The notes under the pieces are model-generated. The model ran no database searches. It was given only the letters and a program-made list of their open reading frames with translations, and was not told where the DNA came from. A program made the translations under genes and the position numbers. Of a DNA stretch of 49,739 nt, positions 41,498 through 48,318 are shown one piece after another. The DNA comes from an uncultured Clostridia bacterium. GTDB lineage: Bacteria > Bacillota > Clostridia > Oscillospirales > Ruminococcaceae. The stretch's first letter is position 1; each line of letters opens with the position of its first letter. The stretch is taken from positions 1 to 49,739 of the forward strand of contig CAMNNQ010000144.1 in assembly GCA_946545645.1 (NCBI GenBank), read 5' to 3'.

Positions 41498-42967
41498 TTG
41501 AACAATGAAACCCAGTGGGCAAAGCCCACACCCCTCCGTCCCGACGGGACAAACCTCCTGCCATTCCCTGTGAACGCTCTCCCACCTATTATAGGAGATA
41601 TGGCACAGGCGATAGCGACTACCACTTCAACGGACGTTGCAATGGCAGGAACGTCTATACTCTCAGCAGTGAGCTACTGCTTTTCGGGAGTATACCGAAT
41701 GTCCGCCAAGCGTGACCACACCGAGCCGCTTGTGCTTGACACCCTGACCATAGCAGAACCGAGCTTCAAGAAGTCACCTGTTATGTCTCTTATAAAGAGA
41801 CCTTACATTCAGTTCGCTCACGACTGGAACGAGAACAACAAGCAGGATATCTTCACTTCTCAGGCTGAACGCAAGCTGTTGCAGAGCAAACTCGAAGCAC
41901 TTGAAAAGAAGAAAGATGTGACTGCCGAGGAGATAGCCAGGCTGCAAACAGAACTGAGCAATATCCCGCCCAGCAACTTCCGCAGGATAGCAGTGGACGA
42001 TGTTACACCCGAATCCCTTGTGAACCTGCTTGAAGAAAACGGCACACTTCTTATGATATCCGATGAAGCAGGTATGCTCGGCAATTTCAGCGGACGGTAC
42101 AGCAACAATGTGCCTAATCTCGATTTGCTTCTGAAATCGTGGAACGGCGAAACATATATCAGCGACAGAGCCACCAGGGCGAGCATCGTGCTGAAAAAGC
42201 CGTACATGAGCATCTGCCTTGCCTGCCAGCCATATGTGTTCGATGGAATGATAAACAATCCTGTTTTCAGGGGTAGCGGTCTGATAGCGAGGTTCATGTA
42301 TTGTTTTCCTGTGAGCAATATCGGCTCACGCAAGTACGATACCCAGGCTGTGCCTGAGCAGGTCGCTAAGAGCTACAAGAACCTTGTGTACAAGCTCCTC
42401 GGAGCAAAGTTCACCTACCACGATGAAAAGGAGCTGTATCTACATTTTGACGAAAAGACATACGGTGAGTTTGTAGATTACTACAACAGGCGTATTGAGC
42501 CGATGCTCCTCACGGATATGGCTTTTTGCAAGGACTGGGGCGGTAAGTATCACGGTGAACTGCTCCGCCTGTGCGGTATCATTCACTGCATCAAGTGTGC
42601 GCTGAACGATGTGAACCCCGTGGAGTGCCGTGTTACGCTTGACACATTCTGCAACGCTATCGAGATAGGCGAGTATTTCCGTGAACAGGCGATATATGCT
42701 TACAGTCTCGGTGACGTTGACCTCGGCACGATCAAGGCGGAACGTGTGCTGAAAAAAATTTGCTCCAAGCACATCACGAGCATCAGGCAGAACGACTTGT
42801 ACAAGCTGTGCCGATGCACACTGTTCAAGAATGCAGCCGACTTCGGTGAGACAATGGATATGCTGGAGGAATACGGCTATCTCCGCCGTGAGACAATTCC
42901 GGCAGCAAACGGCTGTAATCGTTCGGGGATAATGGTCTATATCAATCCCCACATCCGTACACAATAA
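41498..42967 (+). CDS. DUF3987 protein, replication/primase-helicase-like
   Basis: A 489-aa protein of the DUF3987 type (YfjI-like), found on many integrated elements beside CHC2 primase-like proteins. Visible: an N-terminal region with LTIAEPSFKKSPVM in place of a Walker A loop (the lysine and Ser remain but the Gly pattern is weak), a coiled coil at about 120-150, the MISDEAGMLGNF segment as a Walker B-like strand, and a C-terminal helical part. The start is TTG 41498 with GAAAGGAC 13-20 bp upstream, a little far; translation coupling through a tiny ATG-GAT-stop frame is possible. It probably unwinds or prepares the element's origin. Confidence 0.65.
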   Translation: MNNETQWAKPTPLRPDGTNLLPFPVNALPPIIGDMAQAIATTTSTDVAMAGTSILSAVSYCFSGVYRMSAKRDHTEPLVLDTLTIAEPSFKKSPVMSLIKRPYIQFAHDWNENNKQDIFTSQAERKLLQSKLEALEKKKDVTAEEIARLQTELSNIPPSNFRRIAVDDVTPESLVNLLEENGTLLMISDEAGMLGNFSGRYSNNVPNLDLLLKSWNGETYISDRATRASIVLKKPYMSICLACQPYVFDGMINNPVFRGSGLIARFMYCFPVSNIGSRKYDTQAVPEQVAKSYKNLVYKLLGAKFTYHDEKELYLHFDEKTYGEFVDYYNRRIEPMLLTDMAFCKDWGGKYHGELLRLCGIIHCIKCALNDVNPVECRVTLDTFCNAIEIGEYFREQAIYAYSLGDVDLGTIKAERVLKKICSKHITSIRQNDLYKLCRCTLFKNAADFGETMDMLEEYGYLRRETIPAANGCNRSGIMVYINPHIRTQ

Positions 42968-42970
42968 GCA

Positions 42971-43011
42971 TTTTAGACATTATAGGAGCTATTGTGCTTA
43001 AAATGTCTAAA
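42971..43011 (+). promoter_or_regulatory. Inverted repeat before the excisionase-like gene
   Basis: TTTAGACATT (42972-42981) with AATGTCTAAA (43002-43011): 10 bp perfect, 20-nt loop. No clear T tract; it may be an operator or a processing hairpin between the DUF3987 and excisionase-like genes. Confidence 0.5.
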
Positions 43012-43046
43012 GTTCACAACTATAAAAGAGAAAGAGGTATTTTACT

Positions 43047-43346
43047 ATGTTAACAAGAGAACAGAAAGAGACAATGCTTAACCAGATACTGGAGCTTATG
43101 ACAGCTATCGCCTACGATGAGCCTGTGGAGAGTGCTCCTGCGCCCGAAAAGAAGCCTGAAAAGGTGAAGATGCTGACCGTGAAGGAATGTACCGAGCTTA
43201 TTGACGGGCTTTCCGAGCACACTGTCCGTATGCTTGTGGCTCAGAATAAGATCAAGTATATCCGCACGGGCGAGGGTGTTCGTGGCAAGATACTTGTCAA
43301 CAAGGCTGATCTGCTGGCGTACTTCACAGGCGAAAAGGAGGTGTGA
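43047..43346 (+). CDS. Excisionase-like DNA-binding protein (copy 2)
   Basis: A 99-aa paralogue of the protein at 32229: MLTVKECTELIDGLSEHTVRM and GKILVNKADLLAYF form the same winged helix. GAGAAAGAGG precedes the ATG. It lies in the replication/mobilization operon, 3 bp before the next small gene, an arrangement that mirrors the left-end copy (the two share GGAGGTGTGAxCTATG at the downstream junction). One copy may control excision and the other replication. Confidence 0.75.
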   Translation: MLTREQKETMLNQILELMTAIAYDEPVESAPAPEKKPEKVKMLTVKECTELIDGLSEHTVRMLVAQNKIKYIRTGEGVRGKILVNKADLLAYFTGEKEV

Positions 43347-43349
43347 ACT

Positions 43350-43565
43350 ATGGTGAATATCAACGAGAACGATATCAACAACGGTATCCATTCTTTTGAT
43401 GATGCCGAGCAGGAGGAGCTTTACTACAAGATGCTCCATACGCTGTTCTATCGTGGTTTCTATGACGCCGATAATAAGGACTGCGATCCCTGCCACTTCC
43501 TGACCGAACAGGAGCAGAACATCTACAAGTCTGCACTCGACTTCTACAACGCAATTCCGTTCTGA
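43350..43565 (+). CDS. Small acidic hypothetical protein
   Basis: A 71-aa protein, rich in Asp, Glu and Asn with two predicted helices (EELYYKMLHTLFYRG and EQEQNIYKSALDFYN). Its ribosome site AAGGAGG lies inside the previous gene. The stop is 2 bp from the start of the CHC2 gene. No family recognised; tight packing is the support. Confidence 0.6.
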   Translation: MVNINENDINNGIHSFDDAEQEELYYKMLHTLFYRGFYDADNKDCDPCHFLTEQEQNIYKSALDFYNAIPF

Positions 43566-43567
43566 GA

Positions 43568-44155
43568 GTGACTGTATTCGAGCAAGTAAAATCTGCTGTT
43601 GACATGAGAACGGTGGTGGAGGGTTACGGCTTACATATTGACCGTGGTGGTATGGCACTTTGCCCGTTTCATAATGAGCGTACTCCCTCTGCCAAAATAT
43701 ATCCTGATGCTCTACATTGCTTCGGCTGCGGAACGCACGTTGACGTTATCGGCTTCACACAGAAAATGTTCGGACTGGACAAGCCTATTGATGCCGTGAA
43801 AAAACTCAATGATGATTATAATCTTCACATTGAAATCGGCAAAGCTCCGACTGCGGAAGAAGTGACCGAATATCAGAAGCGAGTCCGAGAAAAACGAGCC
43901 TATGAAGAATGGGAGAAATCAGCGTGGCGAACACTCAATGATTACCTGTGGCTGATGCGTGAATGGAGAGAATTTGCTCCTGCTTCTCCCGGTGAAAAAA
44001 TCGACGAGCGTTTTGTATATTCCTTGCATCATCTGGACTACGCAGAGTACCTCTGTTTGGAGTTCATAAACTACAACAAAGCTGGGCGGCTTTCCATGAA
44101 AAAAATCGTTGCTGAAATAGCAGATTTTCAGGAAAATTTGAGGGCTGATTTTTGA
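43568..44155 (+). CDS. CHC2 zinc-finger protein, primase-like
   Basis: A 195-aa protein with the primase zinc finger: Cys32-Pro-Phe-His35 and Cys51-Phe-Gly-Cys54, in the order of DnaG-type CHC2 fingers. Residues 55-85 (VDVIGFTQKMFGLDKPIDAV) are the usual following helices. There is no TOPRIM catalytic domain, so it is only a priming-site reader or a stand-alone finger; the helical C-terminus is of unknown role. Start GTG at 43568. It pairs with the DUF3987 protein in element replication. Confidence 0.75.
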   Translation: MTVFEQVKSAVDMRTVVEGYGLHIDRGGMALCPFHNERTPSAKIYPDALHCFGCGTHVDVIGFTQKMFGLDKPIDAVKKLNDDYNLHIEIGKAPTAEEVTEYQKRVREKRAYEEWEKSAWRTLNDYLWLMREWREFAPASPGEKIDERFVYSLHHLDYAEYLCLEFINYNKAGRLSMKKIVAEIADFQENLRADF

Positions 44156-44582
44156 AAAAATCATCGTTTCCGATATGATGTTTTTTCAAAATTGTAATGC
44201 GGATTTCCGCAGCTCTCACGGGTACGATTCAGAATAACCGTACCCACAATTTCGGCTGCTCCGCCAGCCGATAAGAGCCTCGCAGAGCCCCAGCATTTTT
44301 GATAGTCGTGTAGGCGGCTGTCAAAAGTGCTTTGGGGTTACTGGCGGCACACCGCAAGTAAAATCCGGTGCTTCGCACCGTTTGGGTTGCCGATCTCCGT
44401 ATCGTTGCAAGCCAATTTGCCCATCAGGGCTATATGGAGCATAAGCTCCGTCTTATGCGAAATTCTTTAAAGCCCGATAGGGCGTAAATGATCTCAAAAG
44501 CACAAGCTCTGTCTTGTGCGTAATTCTTCAAGCCCGTCAGGGCTTACATGATGATAAATTTTTATGAAAGAGAGACTATATC
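44153..44582. other. Hairpin array upstream of the relaxase, candidate oriT / structured RNA region
   Basis: About 430 bp with no gene and many stems: 44154-44187 (terminator-like, with T run), GCGG-ATTT-CCGC at 44199, GGGTACG/CGTACCC (44220-44245), CGGCTG/CAGCCG (44253-44270), a long imperfect stem 44287-44306 with 44319-44337, CGGTGC-TTC-GCACCG (44366-44380), then alternating hairpins: GCCC-ATCA-GGGC at 44419, GCATAAG/CTTATGC at 44439-44458, GCCC-GATA-GGGC at 44472, GCACAAG/CTTGTGC at 44500-44519, and AAGCCC/GGGCTT at 44530-44545. The last four form two tandem copies of a 61-nt unit with one compensatory base-pair change. The position just before a MobV gene is typical for oriT. Confidence 0.6.
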
Positions 44583-45779
44583 ATGAGTACAAAATCTATC
44601 TCGATGTGCGAGGGTAAAGGCAGCCTTTCACATAACAACAGAGAGTTCTCTGCCAAGAATATTGACAGCTCCAGAACACCGAACAATATTGTGTTCGTTC
44701 AGCAGGCTTTGAGCGATGCTTATCATCAGCTTTTCGATGAAGCGGTTGAGAGATACAACGCTAATCAGAAAAGAAAGGATCGTAAGATCGGTAACTACTT
44801 TGAACACCTGTTCAATCGCCTGCCGAGCAAGAGTGTTATCACTGGCGCAAACAAGCAAAAGAGTTTCTATGAACACCTTGTTTACATAGGAACAAGAAAA
44901 GACACTGGCGTCGGCACTCCTGATGCCGAGATAACGACTGAGTGCCTGCGTGAATATATGGAGGGATTTCAGCAGAGAAATCCTAACTTCTATGTGTTCA
45001 ATGCGGTGCTTCACCTTGATGAATCAACTCCGCATCTTCACATCAACTATATCCCCGTAGGTCACTTTACCCGTGGGCTTGAAGTCCGCAATGCGAAGAA
45101 CAAGGCTACGGAAGAAATGGGCTTCGGAAATGATGCGAAAGCGAATGATCGTTGGAGACGGAGCGAGTGGGATATTTTGAAGAATATCTGCAATGCTCAT
45201 GGCATTGAAATTTCCGAACCGAAGAAGTCCAGGGGTTACAGTTATAAGGTCGAGGAGTACGGCGAACATCAGGACAAGATAAATGCACTCAATGCTGAGA
45301 TCGAAAGGCTCACTGCCGAACGTGACGAGACTGTTGCCGAGTTTGAGAAACTGGCAAAGAAAAAAGTGAACATAGGCGAGATCGAGAGCATCGAAGCCAA
45401 GGAGTCTATGTTCGGCAAAAAGGTCACACTCTCTAAAGAGGACTATGACAAGCTCAGCGACACCGCAAAGAAGTATGTCGCTATGGAGAAGAACATCAAA
45501 AAGCTCAAAAAAGAGCGTGACGCTGCCGTGCAGGAGCTTGGTGCTGTGAAACAGCAGTTTGAAGCTGTTTCCTCGGAGCTTGCGGGCTACAAGAAGAAAG
45601 AGGAGAACGCACATTACTTCTCCCGTGAAAAACAGAAAGCCGAAGCACAGCGTATCAAGCGTGAAGATCAGCTTTCCCGTGACTTACAGAAAGCGAGGGC
45701 GTTCATTTCCGCCTGCGGACTTGCGGAGGATTTTGCCCGGTATAAGTTTAACAAAACAAGAAATGCAGAGTTAGAATAA
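44583..45779 (+). CDS. MobV-family relaxase (Pre/Mob type)
   Basis: Nicks the element at oriT and pilots the strand in transfer. The HUH-like metal motif H144-x-D146-E147 ... P150-H151-x-H153 (HLDESTPHLHINYI) is the MobV signature. N-terminal SISMCEGKGSLSHNNREFS, with Asn33-Ile after a short loop, fits the start of such relaxases. From about 230 to the end it is a long coiled coil with many Lys/Glu heptads, ending with a basic tail. It has 398 aa. ATG at 44583 with GAAAGAGAG upstream. Integrity looks full. Confidence 0.88.
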   Translation: MSTKSISMCEGKGSLSHNNREFSAKNIDSSRTPNNIVFVQQALSDAYHQLFDEAVERYNANQKRKDRKIGNYFEHLFNRLPSKSVITGANKQKSFYEHLVYIGTRKDTGVGTPDAEITTECLREYMEGFQQRNPNFYVFNAVLHLDESTPHLHINYIPVGHFTRGLEVRNAKNKATEEMGFGNDAKANDRWRRSEWDILKNICNAHGIEISEPKKSRGYSYKVEEYGEHQDKINALNAEIERLTAERDETVAEFEKLAKKKVNIGEIESIEAKESMFGKKVTLSKEDYDKLSDTAKKYVAMEKNIKKLKKERDAAVQELGAVKQQFEAVSSELAGYKKKEENAHYFSREKQKAEAQRIKREDQLSRDLQKARAFISACGLAEDFARYKFNKTRNAELE

Positions 45780-45794
45780 AAGACAAAAAGCTAT

Positions 45795-45862
45795 GGCATA
45801 TCTCCGAAAGCGCTTGACAAAGATAGAATAGTGCGCTACAATGCTAAATACAGAGATATGCC
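45795..45862 (+). promoter_or_regulatory. Integrase promoter flanked by an inverted repeat
   Basis: TTGACA at 45814-45819, 17 bp, TACAAT at 45837-45842. It is bracketed by GGCATATCTC (45795-45804) and GAGATATGCC (45853-45862), a perfect 10-bp inverted repeat that extends to 13 of 14. The right half belongs to TACAGAGATATGC, which occurs inverted at 32153-32165. A dimeric repressor or excisionase site is likely. Confidence 0.75.
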
Positions 45863-45888
45863 GTAGTGTAAATTTAGGAGGATTTACA

Positions 45889-47025
45889 TTGGCGAATATA
45901 ACAAAACGCGGAAGCACATTCCGCATCAGGGTGTTTGTCGGTTACGATATGAACGGCAAACAGCTTATAAAATCAACGACCTATACTCCGCCTGACGGAG
46001 TGACACAAAAGAAAGCCGAAAAGCTTGCCCAGGAGTACGCTTTCGAGTTTGAGAGACACTGCAAAGGTTACTCTCAGCTCAATGAGAATATGCGTTTTTC
46101 CGAGCTTGCAGATTGGTATTTCACAAACTACGCTCCACAGGAGCTGAAAGAAAGCACGATCTACACCTACAAGGGGCAGTATAAGAACCACATCGAGCCT
46201 GTTCTCGGCAATGTCAAGGTAAAGGACATCAACGCTCCCAGGCTGACGCAGATAATGCAGTCTTATGACTTGAACCCTGCGACTGTAAAGAAACTGTACG
46301 TCATAGTGCAGAGCATCTTCCGCAGAGGAGCAGAGCAGGGCTTTATTCGTGACACTCCCTGCCGTAACGTGATACTGCCGAAGCGGAAGAAGAGCCGTAA
46401 AAACAAGGCTTTAGAGGAAGACAAACTCAAAAGGTTCATGGAATACCTTGAAAGCAAGCCGTGGGACGAGGATTTCAAGCGTATCATAAAGGTACTGCTG
46501 TACACAGGTATGCGTTCGGGAGAGTGCCTTGGTCTTGCGTGGGAGGATATCGACTTCGAGAACAACACTATCTCGATAAACCACACGCTGACCGACATAG
46601 GCGGAAAGCATGAGCTGACTGATCCTAAGACCGAGAGCAGTATCCGCATCATCGGTATGGGGCAGGAGCTGAAAAAGGTTCTTCTTGCACAGAAAGAGTA
46701 TATCGAAAAGCTGAAATATGCCCTCGGTGATGACTTCGCTCACCCTGAAATGGTGTTCGTATCGGCAAGGGGCAACTACCGTGACCGCAATTCAGTCTAT
46801 CAGTCCCTCAAACGCTTCACCAAAGGAACGGAATTTGAGGATATGACTCTTCATCAGCTCCGTCATTGCAACGCTACGCTTTTGCTGAATAGCGGTGTTG
46901 ACCTGAAAGTAGTATCCGAGCATCTTGGACACCGTGATGTGAACATCACCGCAGAAATCTATGCTGATGTCCTGCGTAAAACAAAAGCCCGAACCGCCGA
47001 GCAGATCGAGCTGTGCCTTGCATAA
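45889..47025 (+). CDS. Tyrosine integrase of element B
   Basis: Recombinase that inserts element B in the rpsI 3' end. An AP2-like/arm-binding N-terminus (RGSTFRIRVFVGYD), a core-binding domain, and the catalytic residues Arg209 (TGMRSGE), His322-x-x-Arg325 (LHQLRHCNA), His345 (HLGHRDV) and Tyr358 (AEIYADV) are all present. The start is TTG 45889 with TAGGAGG 7 nt upstream; the ATG at 45841 overlaps the -10 box and is rejected. It has 378 aa. The last 66 residues match the relic at 14147-14347 closely, so a related element once occupied the same site. Confidence 0.9.
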   Translation: MANITKRGSTFRIRVFVGYDMNGKQLIKSTTYTPPDGVTQKKAEKLAQEYAFEFERHCKGYSQLNENMRFSELADWYFTNYAPQELKESTIYTYKGQYKNHIEPVLGNVKVKDINAPRLTQIMQSYDLNPATVKKLYVIVQSIFRRGAEQGFIRDTPCRNVILPKRKKSRKNKALEEDKLKRFMEYLESKPWDEDFKRIIKVLLYTGMRSGECLGLAWEDIDFENNTISINHTLTDIGGKHELTDPKTESSIRIIGMGQELKKVLLAQKEYIEKLKYALGDDFAHPEMVFVSARGNYRDRNSVYQSLKRFTKGTEFEDMTLHQLRHCNATLLLNSGVDLKVVSEHLGHRDVNITAEIYADVLRKTKARTAEQIELCLA

Positions 47026-47038
47026 AGGCAAATAAAAA

Positions 47039-47062
47039 ACCTCCCTGCGTGAACAGAGAGGT
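47039..47062 (+). terminator. Terminator of the integrase gene
   Basis: ACCTCCCTG ... CAGAGAGGT with one mismatch, followed by TTT and preceded by A6, 13 bp after the stop. Confidence 0.7.
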
Positions 47063-47068
47063 TTTGAA

Positions 47069-47124
47069 TTGACCAAATGTTGACCAAAGAGTATTTGACC
47101 ACTCGCAAAGTGCGTAAATACGCA
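47069..47124 (+). repeat. Right-end arm boxes and palindrome of element B
   Basis: TTGACCA occurs at 47069, 47080 and 47095 (11 and 15 bp apart), followed by the palindrome TGCGTAAATACGCA at 47111-47124, which recurs at 41299-41312 and, with changes, at 14433-14446. These are probable integrase/excisionase binding sites. Confidence 0.6.
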
Positions 47125-47138
47125 AGTTTTGAGGTATC

Positions 47139-47154
47139 TGATTATCTCTTTGAG
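47139..47154. other. Attachment core inside the rpsI 3' end
   Basis: TGATTATCTCTTTGAG. The last 13 bases (47142-47154) are the stop codon and last codons of rpsI (minus strand, ending Ser-Lys-Arg-stop). Integration leaves the gene intact because the core carries its own end. Confidence 0.88.
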
Positions 47155-47543
47155 AACTGCGGAGCACGTCTTGCAGCCTTCAAGCCGTACTTCTTTCTTT
47201 CCTTCATTCTCGGGTCACGGGTCAGGAAGCCTTCCTTCTTGAGAGCGGCTCTGAACTCGGGGTTGAACTGAAGGAGAGCTCTGGAAAGTCCGTGTCTGAT
47301 AGCGCCGGCCTGGCCGGTAACACCGCCGCCTGCTACTGTGCAGACGATATCGAACTTATCGTTGGTCTCAGTAACGCCGAAAGGCTGACGAACGATCAGC
47401 TTGAGGGTCTCAAGGCCGAAATAATCGTCGATGTCTCTGCCGTTGATCGTGATCTTGCCTGTTCCTTCATATACACGCACGCGGGCAACAGAGTGCTTTC
47501 TTCTGCCGGTGCCGTAATAGTATGTGTTCTTGGATTCGTACAT
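47142..47543 (-). CDS. rpsI: 30S ribosomal protein S9
   Basis: Ribosomal protein of the small-subunit head; its C-terminal tail reaches the P-site t[38 protein letters not shown] and the ending RRAPQFSKR are unmistakable. It has 133 aa, full length. It is 19 bp after rplM, with AAGGGGC as ribosome site. The final codons serve as the insertion site for elements A and B, yet the reading frame and conserved SKR end are kept. Confidence 0.97.
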   Translation of the reverse strand: MYESKNTYYYGTGRRKHSVARVRVYEGTGKITINGRDIDDYFGLETLKLIVRQPFGVTETNDKFDIVCTVAGGGVTGQAGAIRHGLSRALLQFNPEFRAALKKEGFLTRDPRMKERKKYGLKAARRAPQFSKR

Positions 47544-47562
47544 AATCTAGCTGCCCCTTTCC

Positions 47563-47991
47563 TTAAAACTCGCACTTCTCGGGCTTCTGAGCTGCGTTGC
47601 TGTGCTCTGCGCCCTTGTAAACTCTGAGCCTCTTGGCAGCCGCTCTGCCGAGAGTGTTGTTGGGGAGCATTCCCTCAACAGCGATCCTCATGGCTCTGTC
47701 GGACTCTTCAGCCATCAGCTTGGAGTATTTAATCTCCTTGAGGCCGCCGATCCAGCCGGTGTGCCACTTAAAGGACTTCTGATCCAGCTTCTTGCCGGTC
47801 AGTACAGCCTTGTCTGTGTTGATGATGATAACATGATCGCCGCAGTCAGCATGGGGCGCAAAGGTGGGCTTATGCTTGCCGCGGAGAATATGGGCAGCCT
47901 TAGCTGCTACACGGCCGAGGGACTGACCCTCAGCGTCAAGAATATACCACTTACGGGTGATATCGCTTGTCTTGGGCATATAAGTTGACAT
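47563..47991 (-). CDS. rplM: 50S ribosomal protein L13
   Basis: Early-assembling large-subunit protein. MSTYMPKTSDITRKWYILDAEGQSLGRVAAKAAHILRG is the standard start; ADCGDHVIIINTDKAVLTGKK and GMLPNNTLGRAAAKRL follow. I take the ATG at 47991 behind AGGAGGAAACG; the longer frame upstream runs through the leader. It has 142 aa and is in operon with rpsI. Confidence 0.97.
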   Translation of the reverse strand: MSTYMPKTSDITRKWYILDAEGQSLGRVAAKAAHILRGKHKPTFAPHADCGDHVIIINTDKAVLTGKKLDQKSFKWHTGWIGGLKEIKYSKLMAEESDRAMRIAVEGMLPNNTLGRAAAKRLRVYKGAEHSNAAQKPEKCEF

Positions 47992-48094
47992 ATCGTTTCC
48001 TCCTGATGTTTTTAGTATACAGCCTCGGTGCGCGTGAGAACGCAGTTTGGCTCGCAACATTTGCTATTATACACCGTCGGAGGAGCAAAGTCAA
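47992..48094 (-). promoter_or_regulatory. rplM-rpsI promoter and leader
   Basis: Minus strand: TTGACT (48094-48089), 17 bp, TATAAT (48071-48066). The ~65-nt leader to the ATG holds small stems (for example GCG-TTCTCA-CGC). Firmicutes carry an L13 leader RNA here; I cannot confirm its fold by eye. Confidence 0.7.
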
Positions 48095-48254
48095 GAGACG
48101 ATCGGGCAAATTTTTGATTTATATCCCTCTCACGCTCGATTTCTCTCCGTTTTTCTGCATTTCTCTCGATTTCTTGATTTTCATTTCATTTTTAGCTTTA
48201 CCCCTGAAACAGCCTTCCTGCCGATGATTATAGCCGGTTTTTATTTTTTCTCTA

Positions 48255-48283
48255 TTGAATTTCTGCGAATAATGTGTTATAAT
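48255..48283 (+). promoter_or_regulatory. Promoter of the zinc-ribbon membrane protein
   Basis: TTGAAT (48255-48260), 17 bp, TATAAT (48278-48283). The leader is about 30 nt with GGAGG at 48304. Confidence 0.78.
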
Positions 48284-48318
48284 GATTTAAAGAAATGATA
48301 TTCGGAGGTTTTTGTAAT

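Larger units (their letters stand above)
31972..47154. mobile_element. Element B: integrated mobilizable element with restriction cargo
   Basis: About 15.2 kb between two identical 16-bp cores. It contains a tyrosine integrase next to the right core, a MobV relaxase, a CHC2 primase-like protein, a DUF3987 protein, two excisionase-like proteins and a central AT-rich cargo block (33.0-40.1 kb) with GmrSD-type and R-M genes. No coupling protein or transfer channel is present. The frame genes are GC-richer than the cargo, so the cargo was acquired separately. Confidence 0.8.

Noticed and set aside
44439-44560. CRISPR array
   Set aside because: Only two units with internal palindromes and no constant-repeat/variable-spacer pattern; no cas gene is present.
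45841-45888. ATG start of the element B integrase at 45841
   Set aside because: This ATG overlaps the -10 box (45837-45842), so it cannot be on the transcript; the TTG at 45889 has TAGGAGG.
14461-47154. tRNA gene as the insertion site
   Set aside because: No tRNA-like cloverleaf was found near any of the three cores; the core overlaps rpsI instead.
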